Assembly: GCA_014529385.2 (NCBI GenBank)
Contig: CM043958.1
Location: forward strand, 140,206,234 to 140,270,233
Direction: 5' to 3'
Length of the DNA: 64,000 bases
Origin: Adiantum capillus-veneris
Taxonomy: Eukaryota; Streptophyta; Polypodiopsida; Polypodiales; Pteridaceae
Position numbers and translations under genes: made by a program. Shown piece after piece: positions 47,151 through 57,804 of the stretch; position 1 is the stretch's first letter, and each line of letters opens with the position of its first letter. The notes under the pieces were generated by a model. That model saw only the letters and a program-made list of their open reading frames with translations. It did not search any database and was not told the DNA's origin.

Positions 47151-47317
47151 CCCCTTGTCTGCAATAATGCCAAATTGTGATAGTTATTCTAGATGGTATG
47201 CATGCCTGATCATCCATAGTATAAGTGTACAAAAATGCTAACAGAGTCAATGGTAGTGTGAGGCCTTTGAGAGGTAGTATGGTGTACACTAGAACATCGC
47301 GTAGAGTTAGTACAAAT

Positions 47318-47400
47318 ATGAAAAGGGAAATACAAAGTTTTGAGAGGGAAGTAGAGTTACTCAAAGCAAGAATTAGATGGGAACATAGATATTGGATGGA
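47318..47400 (+). pseudogene. Coding-like fragment interrupted by the Penelope-like element
   Basis: ATG at 47318 opens MKREIQSFEREVELLKARIR, a heptad-like charged helix, and is cut by the insertion at 47400. The frame resumes in phase after the right-hand target-site copy (53274-53355) as ESSMKVLKFVSVPSWYDLW. The element therefore landed in a frame that was open across the site. Family unknown. Confidence 0.4.
47379..47400. repeat. Left copy of 22-bp target-site duplication
   Basis: 22 bases beginning GGGAACATAGAT and ending TTGGATGGA, identical to 53252-53273 at the other end of the Penelope-like element. Confidence 0.93.
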
Positions 47401-47406
47401 TTAAGA

Positions 47407-48092
47407 TAGCCTAAGCGACTAACCACAAACTTAGCGAGTGAAAAAGAACCTTTTGCCAAAAAGGAAGAGGTGAGAGAGAGGGAGAGACAAGGTGTGGAAG
47501 GGAGGAGGAAAAGGCGCAACTTTGCAAATGAGGTTAACACCAAACGCGTTTCACAATTAGCTCTTCAGGGGTGTAACCCATACAAGAGGTGGAGGATTCA
47601 AATAGGTATCCAACAAAGGGTGGAGGGGTTCCCAAGGTATCAAGTACATAGTTTAAAGAGGAGGAGGTCACTTCAATAGGGAAGAATTATCTCTTTAATG
47701 GGGTAGGAAAAGGGGGGGAAAAGGGAGGTTTAAAGAGTGCAGTTTTAAGGGGTACAAAGAGATGGGGACTTTGACCAAAATTTATGGAGGAAAGGGAGAG
47801 AGGGGGGGGATTTGCAGAATTGTTTTTTTATATGGTTGTACCCTTGGAATAGGGCAAGGGACCAATGCTATGGTAGAGGAGAATCAGGAAGGGGAAAGGG
47901 AGAAGGGGGAGAAGGACTCTTACTTGATAGAAGGTTACCAAGATTGGGTACATTAAGCCAACAAATGACTAGTTTGGAAATAGGGGGGAGTTCGGAGTTA
48001 CTTTTTAAAAGCTTGAAGAGAGGTTGGTTAATGGAACGGGTTAAATTGAGTTGGTGGGTAAAGGGCGAAAAGGGGATTTTGACAATGGAAGG
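47407..48092 (-). repeat. Pseudo-LTR, left copy
   Basis: Matches 52549-53249 from TAGCCTAAGCGACTAACC to GACAATGGAAGG with few differences. On the minus strand it contains the last codons of the RT ORF (CQNPLFALYPP, PPISKLVICWLNVPNLGNLL), as in pseudo-LTRs of Penelope-like elements. Confidence 0.9.
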
Positions 48093-49832
48093 TGGGGCAT
48101 TTTTGTACGTGGTTACCCTTTAAAAGGAGAGAGGGCCTAGATGCATAGGTTGCATAGAGAAAACATGCCTTCAAGAAAGGTGAAGGGTAGCCTTTAGCCC
48201 TAAGCCAGGAGAAGAAAACGTTGCAAATAGAGATAAAACCCTCAAGCGAGTTTTTCCTAATGATATACCTCTTGAGCTCTGATAAAATAAAGGCAATTTT
48301 TTGGTGGGTAGGGTGCCAAGATTGCCACGGGATGTAGTTGTAGGAGTTGAGAGGCTTTTGGTGGCATTGTGTGTCAAAAATCCCTTTAGAGCAGAAAGAG
48401 GGCCCTTTAAAGAAGTGTATGTCCAAAATAAATGCTTCATGTGAGGAATGAAGGGAGTGATCTTTATGTGCTCTTGGAGAGGATGCCCATACTCAAGGAG
48501 GAGCTTTTTAAGGCTAGAGGGGGGGCCATCCCAAATTCCAAAAGCGTTGTCTATGAACCTTTTAAAGTAAAGGAGAAAAGAGGAAGAGACAAGGTTCCCA
48601 CCTTCCTCCAAGGAACAAAGAAAAAGACAAGCATATAACACCAAAATTCGACCTTGATAGCGGTGCCTTTAACCTGATGCCAAAACTTACCTTGGAAAGA
48701 GATGTAATGATGGTTGAGAAGGAGAGAGGCAAGGGATATGATGAAGTTGCTTTCGGATAGGGAAAGAGACCTTGGATAGAGTTTTGAAGAGCGTAGAGCC
48801 CTTCACAGATAGGGATGCTAGGGTAAAGCGACTTAACGTCAAAGATAAAGAGAGTAACATGGGGGGAGAAAGTGATGAAGGCTAAGTATAAGATAAGAGA
48901 ATGAGAGTCCTTGAGGTGTTGTTTTTTAGCTAGGAGTATGGGGAAGAGTTGTACATGTATCGAGGCATTTTCTAAGATATACCCCTTGTAGGAACAAATG
49001 GGGCGGCCTACAAGGACAGGTTTATGAATTTTGGGTAAAAGGAAGAAGGGACAAGGTTTGGGAAAAGATTGAGAGGAGGAGAGGATGAAAGATCTTTCTT
49101 TGGAAGGGAGAAGATGAAAGTGTGTAACAATGGAAGAGTGGATTGGACAAACGACAATGGAGATGAAAATATAGGAGAGTAGGTGAGAGGGTCCAAGAGG
49201 TGGTGTAGAGCTTCTTTATTGTATGAGGATTGGGAGAGGATGACGGGGCCAAGGTTCTTATCGGCCGGTTTAATTATAATCTTATGATCATTTTTGAGAG
49301 AGGAAATGGCATCTAACAAGAATGGTTTAGCAAGAAAAGGCGGAGAAAGATTAAGGAGGGGTTTTAAACGGGAGAAAGTATAATCAAAAGCAAGCCTAAG
49401 GGTGGTGGAGTGAGAAGGAGGGTTCCAAGAGGGATTGGGGAGAGAAAAGGAAGGACAAAGAGGGAGTGAATTATTAAAAAAGAATCTGAGTTGTAGGCTC
49501 CTCTTGAGATTGGAATAAGCCTCGAAGATAGAAGAAGAAGATGGAGGAGGGGAGTGGGGAATGTAGTTGAGTCCAAGGCCCCAAATTCTACACTCCGCAG
49601 AGGAGAGAGAGCGATTGGCCAAGTTGTGAAAGGAGAGGTTGGTTATTTTATGCTCAAGAGAAAAAATTGTTTGCTTACCCAAGGCTAAGATTTTGTAGAG
49701 ATGTGGGTTGGTGAGGGGAAGCCAACATTTTGACCTTTTTCTATAATTGTGGTAAGAGAGAGGAAGAAAAAAGGAGTTACATGGAGGAGGGGTCCAAAGA
49801 TTAGGAAAGAGAGGGGTTTGGGAGAAGAGCAA
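48028..49832 (-). pseudogene. Penelope-type reverse transcriptase (ORF2), frame-shifted
   Basis: Frame 49008-49832 carries the family's N-terminal signature: LSSAECRIWGLGLNYIPHSP, a LQLRFFF helix and KNDHKIIIKPADKNLGPVIL (about 49229-49275). Shifted frames continue with KPVLVGRPICSYKGYILENA, RT motif A LFIFDVKSLYPSIPICEG (about 48798-48856), motif C RFIDNAFGIWDG (48526-48561; Asp-Asn instead of Asp-Asp), then QKPLNSYNYIPWQSWHPTHQ and FFSWLRAKGYPSPFL, the typical post-palm block. In the family this enzyme copies element RNA at target DNA. No GIY-YIG motif follows. Shifts at several places and the D-to-N change argue against activity. Confidence 0.85.
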
Positions 49833-49875
49833 GTGGACCCAAGAGGAAGGGTGCTCAAACCCTATTTTTTCCTCC

Positions 49876-50147
49876 TCATTGCAAGTTTTTTGACATTCTA
49901 GGATTTTTAGGGAGGCTATGCTTAGGATGGGGATGTTGAGGGTGAGGGAAAGGGGTGAAAATAGTACAAGGGCTCAAAGGGTAATTAGCTGTTTTCAAAA
50001 GGGGAGGAACAAAGGTGAGGTTGGGAGAGGGGGGAGGAAGAAGGTGGCTCTTGGGGGAAGAAATATGGGGAGGTTGACAAGGAGGAGGAAAAGAGGATCC
50101 CCGGGGAAGAGGATTTGGGCTTTTTGAAGGGTTGATGCATGACCTCT
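49876..50147 (-). other. Region between Penelope ORF1 and ORF2
   Basis: Pro/Ser/Lys-rich minus-strand frame (49876-50199) overlapping the end of ORF1, without domain. It may be the N-terminus of ORF2 or the ORF1-ORF2 linker. Confidence 0.3.
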
Positions 50148-51766
50148 TCACATGAGAGGCTCTTGCCAAAGGGAAGGGTTTTTTTTGTGGACTACACAAT
50201 GGGAGGCTTTTTGATAAGGCGGCCTCTTTGGGGGAGGTGAGAGAAAGTTCTTCATTTGGACGGTGACCTCATGATGCACCAATTCGCCCACCGTTTCCTC
50301 TTTGGGTAGAGACTCTGCTTCTTCCAAAATGATAGCTTGTGCCCTCTTCCTAGCATTATGTGCTCTCGAGTTCAAGGAGGAGGCCAAATGGGTTTGGAGG
50401 ACGATAGCATTTTGAAATAGAGCATCAAATTCATGAAGTGAGGAAAGCTTCCAAGAGAGGAGTTGATTGGCCCAAGTCGAAGGTTGGACTCTTGGAAAGG
50501 AGATGGTAGCAAGCTTCTTGGTGAGGTCTAAGAGCCTTCCTTCTACAAGGTCACGGTAAGAATCAAAGCTTTTTTGAAGGTTGTTGATAAGAACACTTTG
50601 GGCATGGATGTAAGCTTGGGTGCAATCCAATTGAAATTGGATATTAAGGGATTTGATCTTGGCACTCAAGAGTGCTTGTGCTTGAGAGTCCTCTAAGGAG
50701 AGGCGGGGAGGCTTCATGCAAAGACTAAATAGGGCCATTTGATTGGCGAGAAGATTTTGCAAATGAGTGAGATGTGAAGTGGCTTTGTGTAGCTTATGGT
50801 TGAGGGTTTTAAACTCTACTAATGAGAGTGATACAATCTTGTCAAATTCCAAAGACTTGTTGATGGCAGGAAGAATGGGTAGAGTTTCAATATGTGGATT
50901 AGTGGCTAGGGATTGGTTAAATGCCAAGGAAGAGGAGCTTGCGGAGAGAGAGCCAAAAGCGGTCGGGAAAGTGAGGGGGGGGCTTGAGAGGATGCCACCT
51001 TGGTTTGACTTGGAAAAGGAACCATTACACGATACAAAAGCCGCACTAGCAGTTCCAAAGGTTTTGGTAGAGGGGAGGGAGAGTTGATCAAGATCCTGAA
51101 GGGGTAGGTTGGCCGTGAGACCCCGTAGCTCCTCCGGGCCAAAAATATTTTTCTTTGAAGAGGTTAGGATGGAGGAGGTGGGTAGTCTCAGGGCGTGTAG
51201 CATCCACGAGGGCGGGTTGACGAGGGCCGTCCCCGAGGTGAATCGGGGGAGAGACAGGGCAAGGTTGGGAGGGCAAAAGGACGTCCGGGAGCTTGCGGAT
51301 GTAAGGGTTTCCGAAGGGGTTGTCATGTAGGTTGCTTGAAGGTAGAGGGGGCTCAAAAGGCTGCTGATGGTTGAAGGGCCAATTGAAGGGGTAATTGGAG
51401 CAATGTTGCAAGCGGGTATTGGCTCCGACAGGCTGTTGGGAGAGCCCACGGCTCCCACAATCTCCATGGCCGTTGCGATTGTGTGAAAGGGGCTGGTCGC
51501 TGATGAGGATGGGGGAAGGGTAGCCATGCAGTTTCAATGCCACAGGGTAGGGATTGAATAGTAAGGGGTGCAGTTACACAGAGAGTACCTGGAGAAATTG
51601 CAAGGCTGAGGAGTTCAGGGCTGCTTGTTAAGGGGCCAGTCGTTGCAATACCACAGCTGATGCTGTTAGAAAAATTCGCAGTTGTCGAACTCGTGGAGGT
51701 GAGAGCTACCGTCTGTGAGAGGTTGTTGTTGCTACTTGATAGGGGTGGTCTTTGTCGTTTGGACAT
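50148..51766 (-). CDS. ORF1 of the Penelope-like element
   Basis: A 459-codon open frame (51527-50148). An upstream frame from Met at 51766 (MSKRQRPPLSSSNNNLSQTV) appears to be its true N-terminus, joined by a shift near 51540. The first ~230 residues are Ser/Thr/Pro-rich and low in complexity. The middle (about 235-400) is helical with heptad-like Leu spacing (FKTLNHKLHKATSHLTHLQN, SVLINNLQKSFDSYRDLVEG). The end is basic. There is no zinc knuckle, RRM or gag domain. Accessory ORFs occur in some Penelope-like lineages, with unknown roles; an RNA-binding or oligomerising protein is a guess. It is much better preserved than ORF2. Confidence 0.55.
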
Positions 51767-52548
51767 TGCTGTGAGACCCGCGCCGTGCAGACCTTCACCT
51801 TGAAGGAGGCGATCGTGTTGAGGCCACGTCCCAAACTATGCAAGCAGCAGAGTTTCCAGGTCCAGTCGTGGACGAGCTGCTGTCTTGTTGCCGTAAGAAA
51901 GCTTCTAGGAGGGTGGTGGTGTGCAAAGTTTTGAACAACAAGAACAGATTGAGCTTCTGAGAGCAGAGGGCTAGAGGGTGAGTGGCATAGTAATCTAAGG
52001 TGCTGTAACTGACAGAAGCACAAGCGTGCTAGGGAAGAAGGAGCAGGTTAAGATGCGGTGCACGTTTAGATGAGGTGCTCTAAGGGCAGAAAATGCAGCA
52101 GAGCAGGCAACTATGGGTGGAAGCGCAGGTCACTGTGGGCACATAACTTATAGCATGCTGCAGCCCGCGTGTATAAGTAGGTGGCGGGTGGGCGAGGAAA
52201 GAGGAGCACATTGCGTGCGTTATCAAAGAAAGCCAGCAAAATTGCTTGGGGCTACCAACTGCTCGGGGCTACAGTGAAAACAAAGCACGAGGTGAAGATG
52301 GCCGTGAGGCAGTGTGCGAGGTGAAGAGTGCCATGAGGTGAGAGTAGCTGGTAAGTCAATGCCCTGCCACCCTTGACGGACAACACAAAAGTAACGTTCA
52401 AAAGTTATGAAGATTACTAAGGGTTTACACACACGCGGCTGGCGAGAGGGGCTGAGTAGAAGGATGTGCATCAATGGGAAGTGAAAGGAAAACGAAGAAG
52501 CTATGCTGTGTATCATAGAGTGTGAGATACTCTTGAAAAATATCTAGG
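51767..52548 (-). other. Leader of the Penelope-like element
   Basis: Between the right pseudo-LTR and ORF1. The minus-strand frame 51706-52023 has no domain; nothing else recognised. Confidence 0.4.
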
Positions 52549-53249
52549 TAGCCTAAGCGACTAACCACAAACTTAGCAAGAGAAAAAGAACCTTTTTCCA
52601 AAAAGGAAGAGGTGAGAGAGAGGGAGAGCCAAGGTGTGGAAGGGAGGAGGGAAAGGGGGAACTTTGCAAATGAGGTTAACACCAAACGCATTTCTCAATT
52701 AGCTCTTCAGTGGTGTAACCCATACAAGAGGTATAGGAGGGTTTAAATAGGTATCCAACAAAGGGTGGAGGGGTTCCCAAGGTACCAAGTACAGAGTTTA
52801 AAGAGGAGGAGACCTCTTCAATAGGGAAGAATTATCTCTTTAATGGGGTAGGAAAAGGAGGGAAAAAGGGAGGTTTAAATGAAATTTTAAGGGGGTACAA
52901 AGAGATGGTGACTTTGACCAAAATTTATGGACGAAAGGGAGAGGGGGGGGGGGGGGGGGGGGGGGGATTTGCAGCAAAAAAGTTTTTATATGGTTGTACC
53001 TTGGAATAGGGCAAGGGACCAAAGCTATGGTAGAGGAGAAGCAGGAAGGGGAAAAGGAGATGGGGGAGAAGGGCTCTTACTTGAGAGAAGGTTGCCAAGA
53101 TTGGGTGCATTAAGCCAACAAATGATTGGTTTGGAAATAGGGGGGAGTTGGGAGTTGCTTTCTAAAAGCTTAGAGAGAGGTTGGTTAATGGAACGGGTTA
53201 AATTGAGTTGGCGGGTAAAGGGAAAAAAGGGGATTTTGACAATGGAAGG
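52549..53249 (-). repeat. Pseudo-LTR, right copy
   Basis: Direct copy of 47407-48092. It differs by small indels and by a 24-base G homopolymer at 52943-52966, where the left copy has only short G runs. Confidence 0.9.
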
Positions 53250-53251
53250 AC

Positions 53252-53273
53252 GGGAACATAGATATTGGATGGA
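53252..53273. repeat. Right copy of 22-bp target-site duplication
   Basis: Identical to 47379-47400. Confidence 0.93.
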
Positions 53274-53449
53274 GTCTTCAATGAAAGTTTTGAAATTCGT
53301 CTCTGTACCAAGTTGGTACGACTTATGGAATTTATGCTTTGGAAGTATTGTATAATTTGAGGAAACAAATTATTATTATTTTGCCTTTTTTTAAAACAAG
53401 TTTGGCTCTAAAAGTCCAATTTTCTATGTAACATAAGCCTCTTCCTCAT

Positions 53450-53946
53450 TGGTCGAACGCCACTCTCTCTAGAACTAAAAGGCCTGAAAGTGAGTCCAAA
53501 TTTCTCTTAATGAGCCAAAGAGAAGGAAGAGAAGTAACGTCATAAAATCTAATATCTAACTATCCTAAATGATTTTATCATACTACACTGATCATTTACT
53601 ATGGAAAGATAAAAGGGAGCAAGAGTTAAAATATTAATATGTGATGTTAGATCTATTCTAAAGAGGGGACTAAGAGGAGAGATAAAAAGGGTCCAAATGG
53701 AGAGAGGTCTACCAAAGAGCAATGTGCACTTAATGGAGCTTTAGAAGACCTTGGGTTAAGATTCATTAAAGCCTCCAAAGGTTAGTGTTAAAGTCTTTTA
53801 GGCCTAGGACCAAAGGGGTGACTATTGCCTATGGTAGGTATTTTAAACCTTTATAAATTTGGACTATGGCCACCAAGTGGATGCAAGTGGCCAAGTGGAC
53901 ACTCCCACTTTCATGGGGCAAGCCCTCATTGTAGGGGATGAGAGAC

Positions 53947-53988
<42 letters not shown>

Positions 53989-55307
53989 AAGAGCTCCTCT
54001 TTTCCACATAAGGCATATAGAACACATGTCAAGATCCTAGACAGGTTGCCCCCACTCAAGCTTGAATCCTATTGGATGGCCTATGGCAAGGAACAATGAG
54101 AATTAAGCTTGAGTAAATTGAGCTTTAACATTTTAGAAAAGCTTATTTAAAGAACCAATGAGAAATGAGGCCCCCCTAATTCCTATCGGAGAGTCTACCA
54201 AGGGGTCCAATGAGAATTAACCAGCCCATAATCTAGCTTAATTCCTATTGTCTAGTTGATTTAGAGGTCCGATAAATTTAGCTTCATTTAAATAACTATC
54301 TAAGGTTGATCTAAAGGGGAAAGAAGGACACTTGTCACAAGGCTACACACCTTGCTTGTTATCTCTCATTGGCTAAGCCTTGGCATGGACCAATAGTATA
54401 CAAGCATGAGTATTTGCAAGAGGGGGTGTCAACCAAGGCAAGATGAGGCTCTCATTTTTTGCATACTCAACCACACACAGTCACACAACTCATGTGTTGA
54501 GCAATAAATCCATCTCCTTCTCCAAGCTTCAGAAGTAAAGAGTCTACACCAACACGTCTTGGCTATGGAGTGCAAATCCAAGCAAGAGTCAAGCTTCAAT
54601 GACATGCTCATGATTCTTCTCTACCATCTTCATCACTATGCTAAGCTAAGATCTAAGAGTAATTCATGGTAAGGAGAATACTTCTTTCTCGTACCTACAT
54701 CTTATTCCTCTTCACTTCCCTCAATCCTTGCCAACTCTCTCCACCTTTGAAGGTGTTTAAGGTCTTGGGATTGAGGCCAAGGACAAGTTTATGCTATTTT
54801 GCAAGTGAGTTTAATGGTTGTTTTGGGCATAATATTGGTGCATGAAGCTGTCCATCTTCATGGCATCAGCAAGGTGTCAAGGAACACAAAGAATATATTG
54901 TGCTAAGTCTCTCTTTATGGGAGAACATATAATACAAAAGCCTTTTGGAGGGGGGACTGGATCCAAGTGAATCCGGTCCTCAATTGTTCTCTAATTCTCT
55001 CTCTTTTAAAAGTATTGTTCATGCCAAGCTAACTATGTGTCATGTTTATATTGCTATCTTTAATCAAGTACCTATTCTCTATTTTCATTAGGAATTCTCT
55101 TAATGAAATGCTCACTGCTGTCATTTTCTCTAATTCTCTCTCTTTTACAAGTATTGTTCATGCCAAGCTAATTAGGTGTCATGTTTATATTGCTATCTTT
55201 AATCAAGTACTACCTCTCTATCTTCATTAGGAATTCTCTTGATGAAATGCTCACTATTGTCATTTTAATTCCGCTACAATCAATGTTATTAGCCTAATTC
55301 TGTTACA
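53450..55307 (+). mobile_element. 5' LTR region of chromovirus copy 2
   Basis: From about 54060 it matches 62090-63080: GGGGTCCAATGAGAATTAA, CATTGGCTAAGCC, GGGGGTGTCAACCAAG, GAAGGTGTTTAAGGTCTTGGG, TTTTGGAGGGGGGAC and the CT-rich end. It ends TGTTACA at 55307 just before a primer site. The left boundary is uncertain; similarity between the first ~600 bases and the other LTRs is not clear. A tandem duplication of about 120 bases (GTATTGTTCATGCCAAGCTAA block, near 55011 and 55151) lies in its 3' end. Confidence 0.65.
53948..53986. repeat. (CA)n microsatellite
   Basis: About 39 bases of CA inside the LTR region. Confidence 0.95.
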
Positions 55308-55308
55308 T

Positions 55309-55320
55309 TGGTATTGGAGC
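55309..55320 (+). other. Primer-binding site, degenerate
   Basis: TGGTATTGGAGC, two mismatches from TGGTATCAGAGC, one base after the LTR end. Confidence 0.75.
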
Positions 55321-55426
55321 TATTGGTTTCTCTTTTCTTGTTTAAGAGGAGAGGTCCTAAAATATTTTTACGAGAGGTTTCTAAGCTACCAAAGAACAAG
55401 TTAGCATACACCTAAATTTTGCTAGC

Positions 55427-56487
55427 ATGGCTAACAATAAGAAAGAGAGTAGAATGAATATTGATGACTTTGATTTTGCACATGAAGGTGCTATTAATGA
55501 TGCCCCTATGCTTGTGAATTATCTTGTCACCAGGCTACAACAAGCCATGGGAAATCCCGCTCTACAAGGTGAAATTTTCCAACAACTTTGCACACATGGG
55601 ATTCTCCAAACTCCCCAAGAAAAGTGAGTACTTAAGAAGCCTCTTGATGAGACTTTCAAAAGAAGACTGTCTCCAGTGAGAGAAGAGGAGGGACCCTACA
55701 AAAGAGAAAGAAGTGTGTCTCCAAACCCTTTGGAAGATGTGGCACCACAACGACGGCGGTCACGAAGATCTCCAACTCCTTCTAACAAGAAATAATCACC
55801 GCATAGTCCCTCTCCTTCAAATCCCAAGAAGGAAGAGAGGAATCAAAGGAAGAAAAGGACAGAAAGAGGTCACCCTCTTCATCACCTTCTTCCTTGAAGA
55901 GAAAGAGGTCACCCTCTTCTTCATCCTCATCATCTTCCTCTTCTTCCAATGAAAGTAGTGGCTTATCCCCTAAAGAGTCTAGAAGGAGAGGGCATTGGAA
56001 GTCTTATGCCGCTTGGAAAAGGTCTAGCAAGCTCAAGAAGTTCAAGGAGGGAGGAAAGAACATCTCTTTTCTTACCTATGATGACATCTTTGGTGCTACA
56101 GACAAAGTCTTGGCCTTCATCTAGCAATTTGATGCGGCCTTTGGAGATGAGGGCTTCATAGAGTCCTCTAAGTTACGACATGTAGCTATGCATTTTCGAA
56201 AGTCTGCCAGACAAGGGTGGGCTAGTCTATGAGCTATAGTCTATGAGCTAATGGCAAAGCTCCAAAGATGTGGAAAGCCCTAAGAGCTTCCATAATGAAG
56301 CAGTTCCTTGCAAGTGATACTGAAGACAAAGTTCTTATCGAATGACTAAGTTGGAAGCTGTCTCCCTACGAGTCTATCCACAAGTATGTGGACAAGTTTT
56401 GGGATTTGCATCTCAAAGCCATTGTCTACAAAAAGGTAGACTTTGGAGAACAAAAACAACAGTTTTGCACTGGGCTATCTGAAGCTC
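55427..56487 (+). pseudogene. Chromovirus copy 2: 5' gag, truncated
   Basis: Starts MANNKKESRMNIDDFDFAHE at 55427, then PALQGEIFQQLCTHGILQTP, a Ser/Arg/Lys-rich stretch (KRKRSPSSSSSSSSSSSNES), SLMPLGKG/YAAWKRSSKLKKFKEGGKN, and FWDLHLKAIVYKKVDFGEQK. The gag match stops at FCTGLSE (56487), before the zinc knuckle, and unrelated DNA follows. Copy 3 (60.06 kb) repeats the second half of this region, so the two are separate copies rather than two halves of one. Confidence 0.75.
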
Positions 56488-57448
56488 ACGGGGTGCACTA
56501 TGTAATCATGTTAATGTATAACGTGAGTTCAATAGGAGGGGTTTTAAAATGCAAAAATTTAGGCAATTTCAAGGAAATACATTAAAATGATGGTTTTTAT
56601 ATTCGATTTTGAAAAAAAAACCCTAAAATAAGGGGTCATTTTATTCATTTAGACATGTTAAAAGAGGTAAAGTGTTAACTGCTGCACACTTTCTAAAACC
56701 ATATCTCAACTTGAAGCAACACTGACAACCCTTAATTTTTGCGGCTATGTGTGTGTGTGTGTATATACACACACACATGTTCATCTTCACTTGATTTAGT
56801 TTTCCAAATTTGGCATTGTTTCTAGATAGCCATACATGAGCATATATGAGAGTGGGTGTTTTATATGCCTTTGGAGCCTAATCATGTTGTGACTGGAAAG
56901 TACAACTGGTATGGGTTTACGCGATTTAGGTGGAGGTGCCTCTTATTTTGGGAGAACCCACCTGAGCAAAAAGGCCCTTATTCCCGATGGGCTATGAGGT
57001 GCCCCTTTAGAGTAGGAGTATATGAAATTTCAAAGGACCAAGAAGGGTTTCATATGTTTGCTAGCAACATTGAGCTGATGGCAACAATTTTGTTCGTATG
57101 CTGCATTGTGTGAGTTTGTAAGTTCATTCGCCTGGGAGAGTGGCTGGGGTAGAGAGAGCAATTTGTAACTCTACAACCCATCGGCAATGTTTGCTCAGCT
57201 CAAGAAGCACGAGTTAACCCCCGGCTTGTGCGAATGCGCTCTAAAGACAGTAATGTTGATGTGTGCCCGTGATGGGGAGTAGCATAAATAACGGCCATTA
57301 ACTGCCATCCGGGAGTGTGTAAGCACCATAACTCGTCCAGGTCCATAAGATGCAATGCGAGGTAGAGGAGCGGCCAACACGTCGATAAGTAAGCGTGGCC
57401 AGGCTTTGCCCCTCTTGCTCTCTAAAAACGAACACGGACTTCCGCTCG
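56488..57448. other. 5' flank of the RUP-like gene; no other supported gene
   Basis: Contains a (TG)n/(CA)n palindromic tract at about 56748-56778 and an 85-codon plus-strand ORF (56856-57113, VVTGKYNWYGFTRFRWRCLL) that I do not recognise. An ACGT-core site (AACACGTCG, near 57376) could bind bZIP factors of the HY5 type, which are known to control RUP genes in Arabidopsis; this is inference from one motif. Confidence 0.4.
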
Positions 57449-57472
57449 CCAATTGCATATATACTCTCTAGA

Positions 57473-57510
<38 letters not shown>
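57449..57510 (+). promoter_or_regulatory. Core promoter of the RUP-like gene
   Basis: CCAAT-like GCCAATTGC (57449-57455), a TATA box CATATATA (57456-57463) and a CT-repeat pyrimidine patch (57474-57510), in the order seen in plant core promoters. This would give a start near 57490 and a leader of about 0.3 kb. Confidence 0.55.
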
Positions 57511-57513
<3 letters not shown>

Positions 57514-57804
57514 CAAAATCTGGGTTCCTGTGCTTTACACATCGCTAGGTTTTATCCCGCTCATAGGTAGAGATCTACTTGCAGTATTTAATACTGATCA
57601 GCGACGAGGCGTCTACAGTAGTACTAGTGTCGGCGGCTAGTTCCTAAATAGGAGGCCCATCCGTAATTAGGCGCAATCTAGGTCCAATTAGGAGGCTGAA
57701 AATTTGAGCGCTGGAGTAGAGAGTACTCACTTATACACGGCATGTGCAACCAGCTGGGTCCAATTTGAGGCAGCCAGGCGCTCCTCTCGATCTCAGCTAG
57801 TAAT

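Larger units (their letters stand above)
47401..53251 (-). mobile_element. Penelope-like retroelement with pseudo-LTRs
   Basis: A 5.85-kb element on the minus strand bounded by a perfect 22-bp target-site duplication. Internal order: pseudo-LTR (52549-53249), 5' leader, ORF1 (about 51766-50148), ORF2 with a Penelope-type reverse transcriptase (49832 to about 48028), and a second pseudo-LTR (47407-48092) overlapping the end of ORF2. This is the arrangement known for Penelope-like elements, where tandem or head-to-tail insertion creates LTR-like ends. No GIY-YIG endonuclease is seen after the RT, so it looks like the endonuclease-lacking class reported from several eukaryote groups including seedless plants. 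Several frameshifts make this copy inactive, though the exact target duplication suggests moderate age. Confidence 0.85.

Noticed and set aside
50767-51330. Plus-strand ORFs within the Penelope-like element
   Set aside because: Antisense shadows of ORF1.
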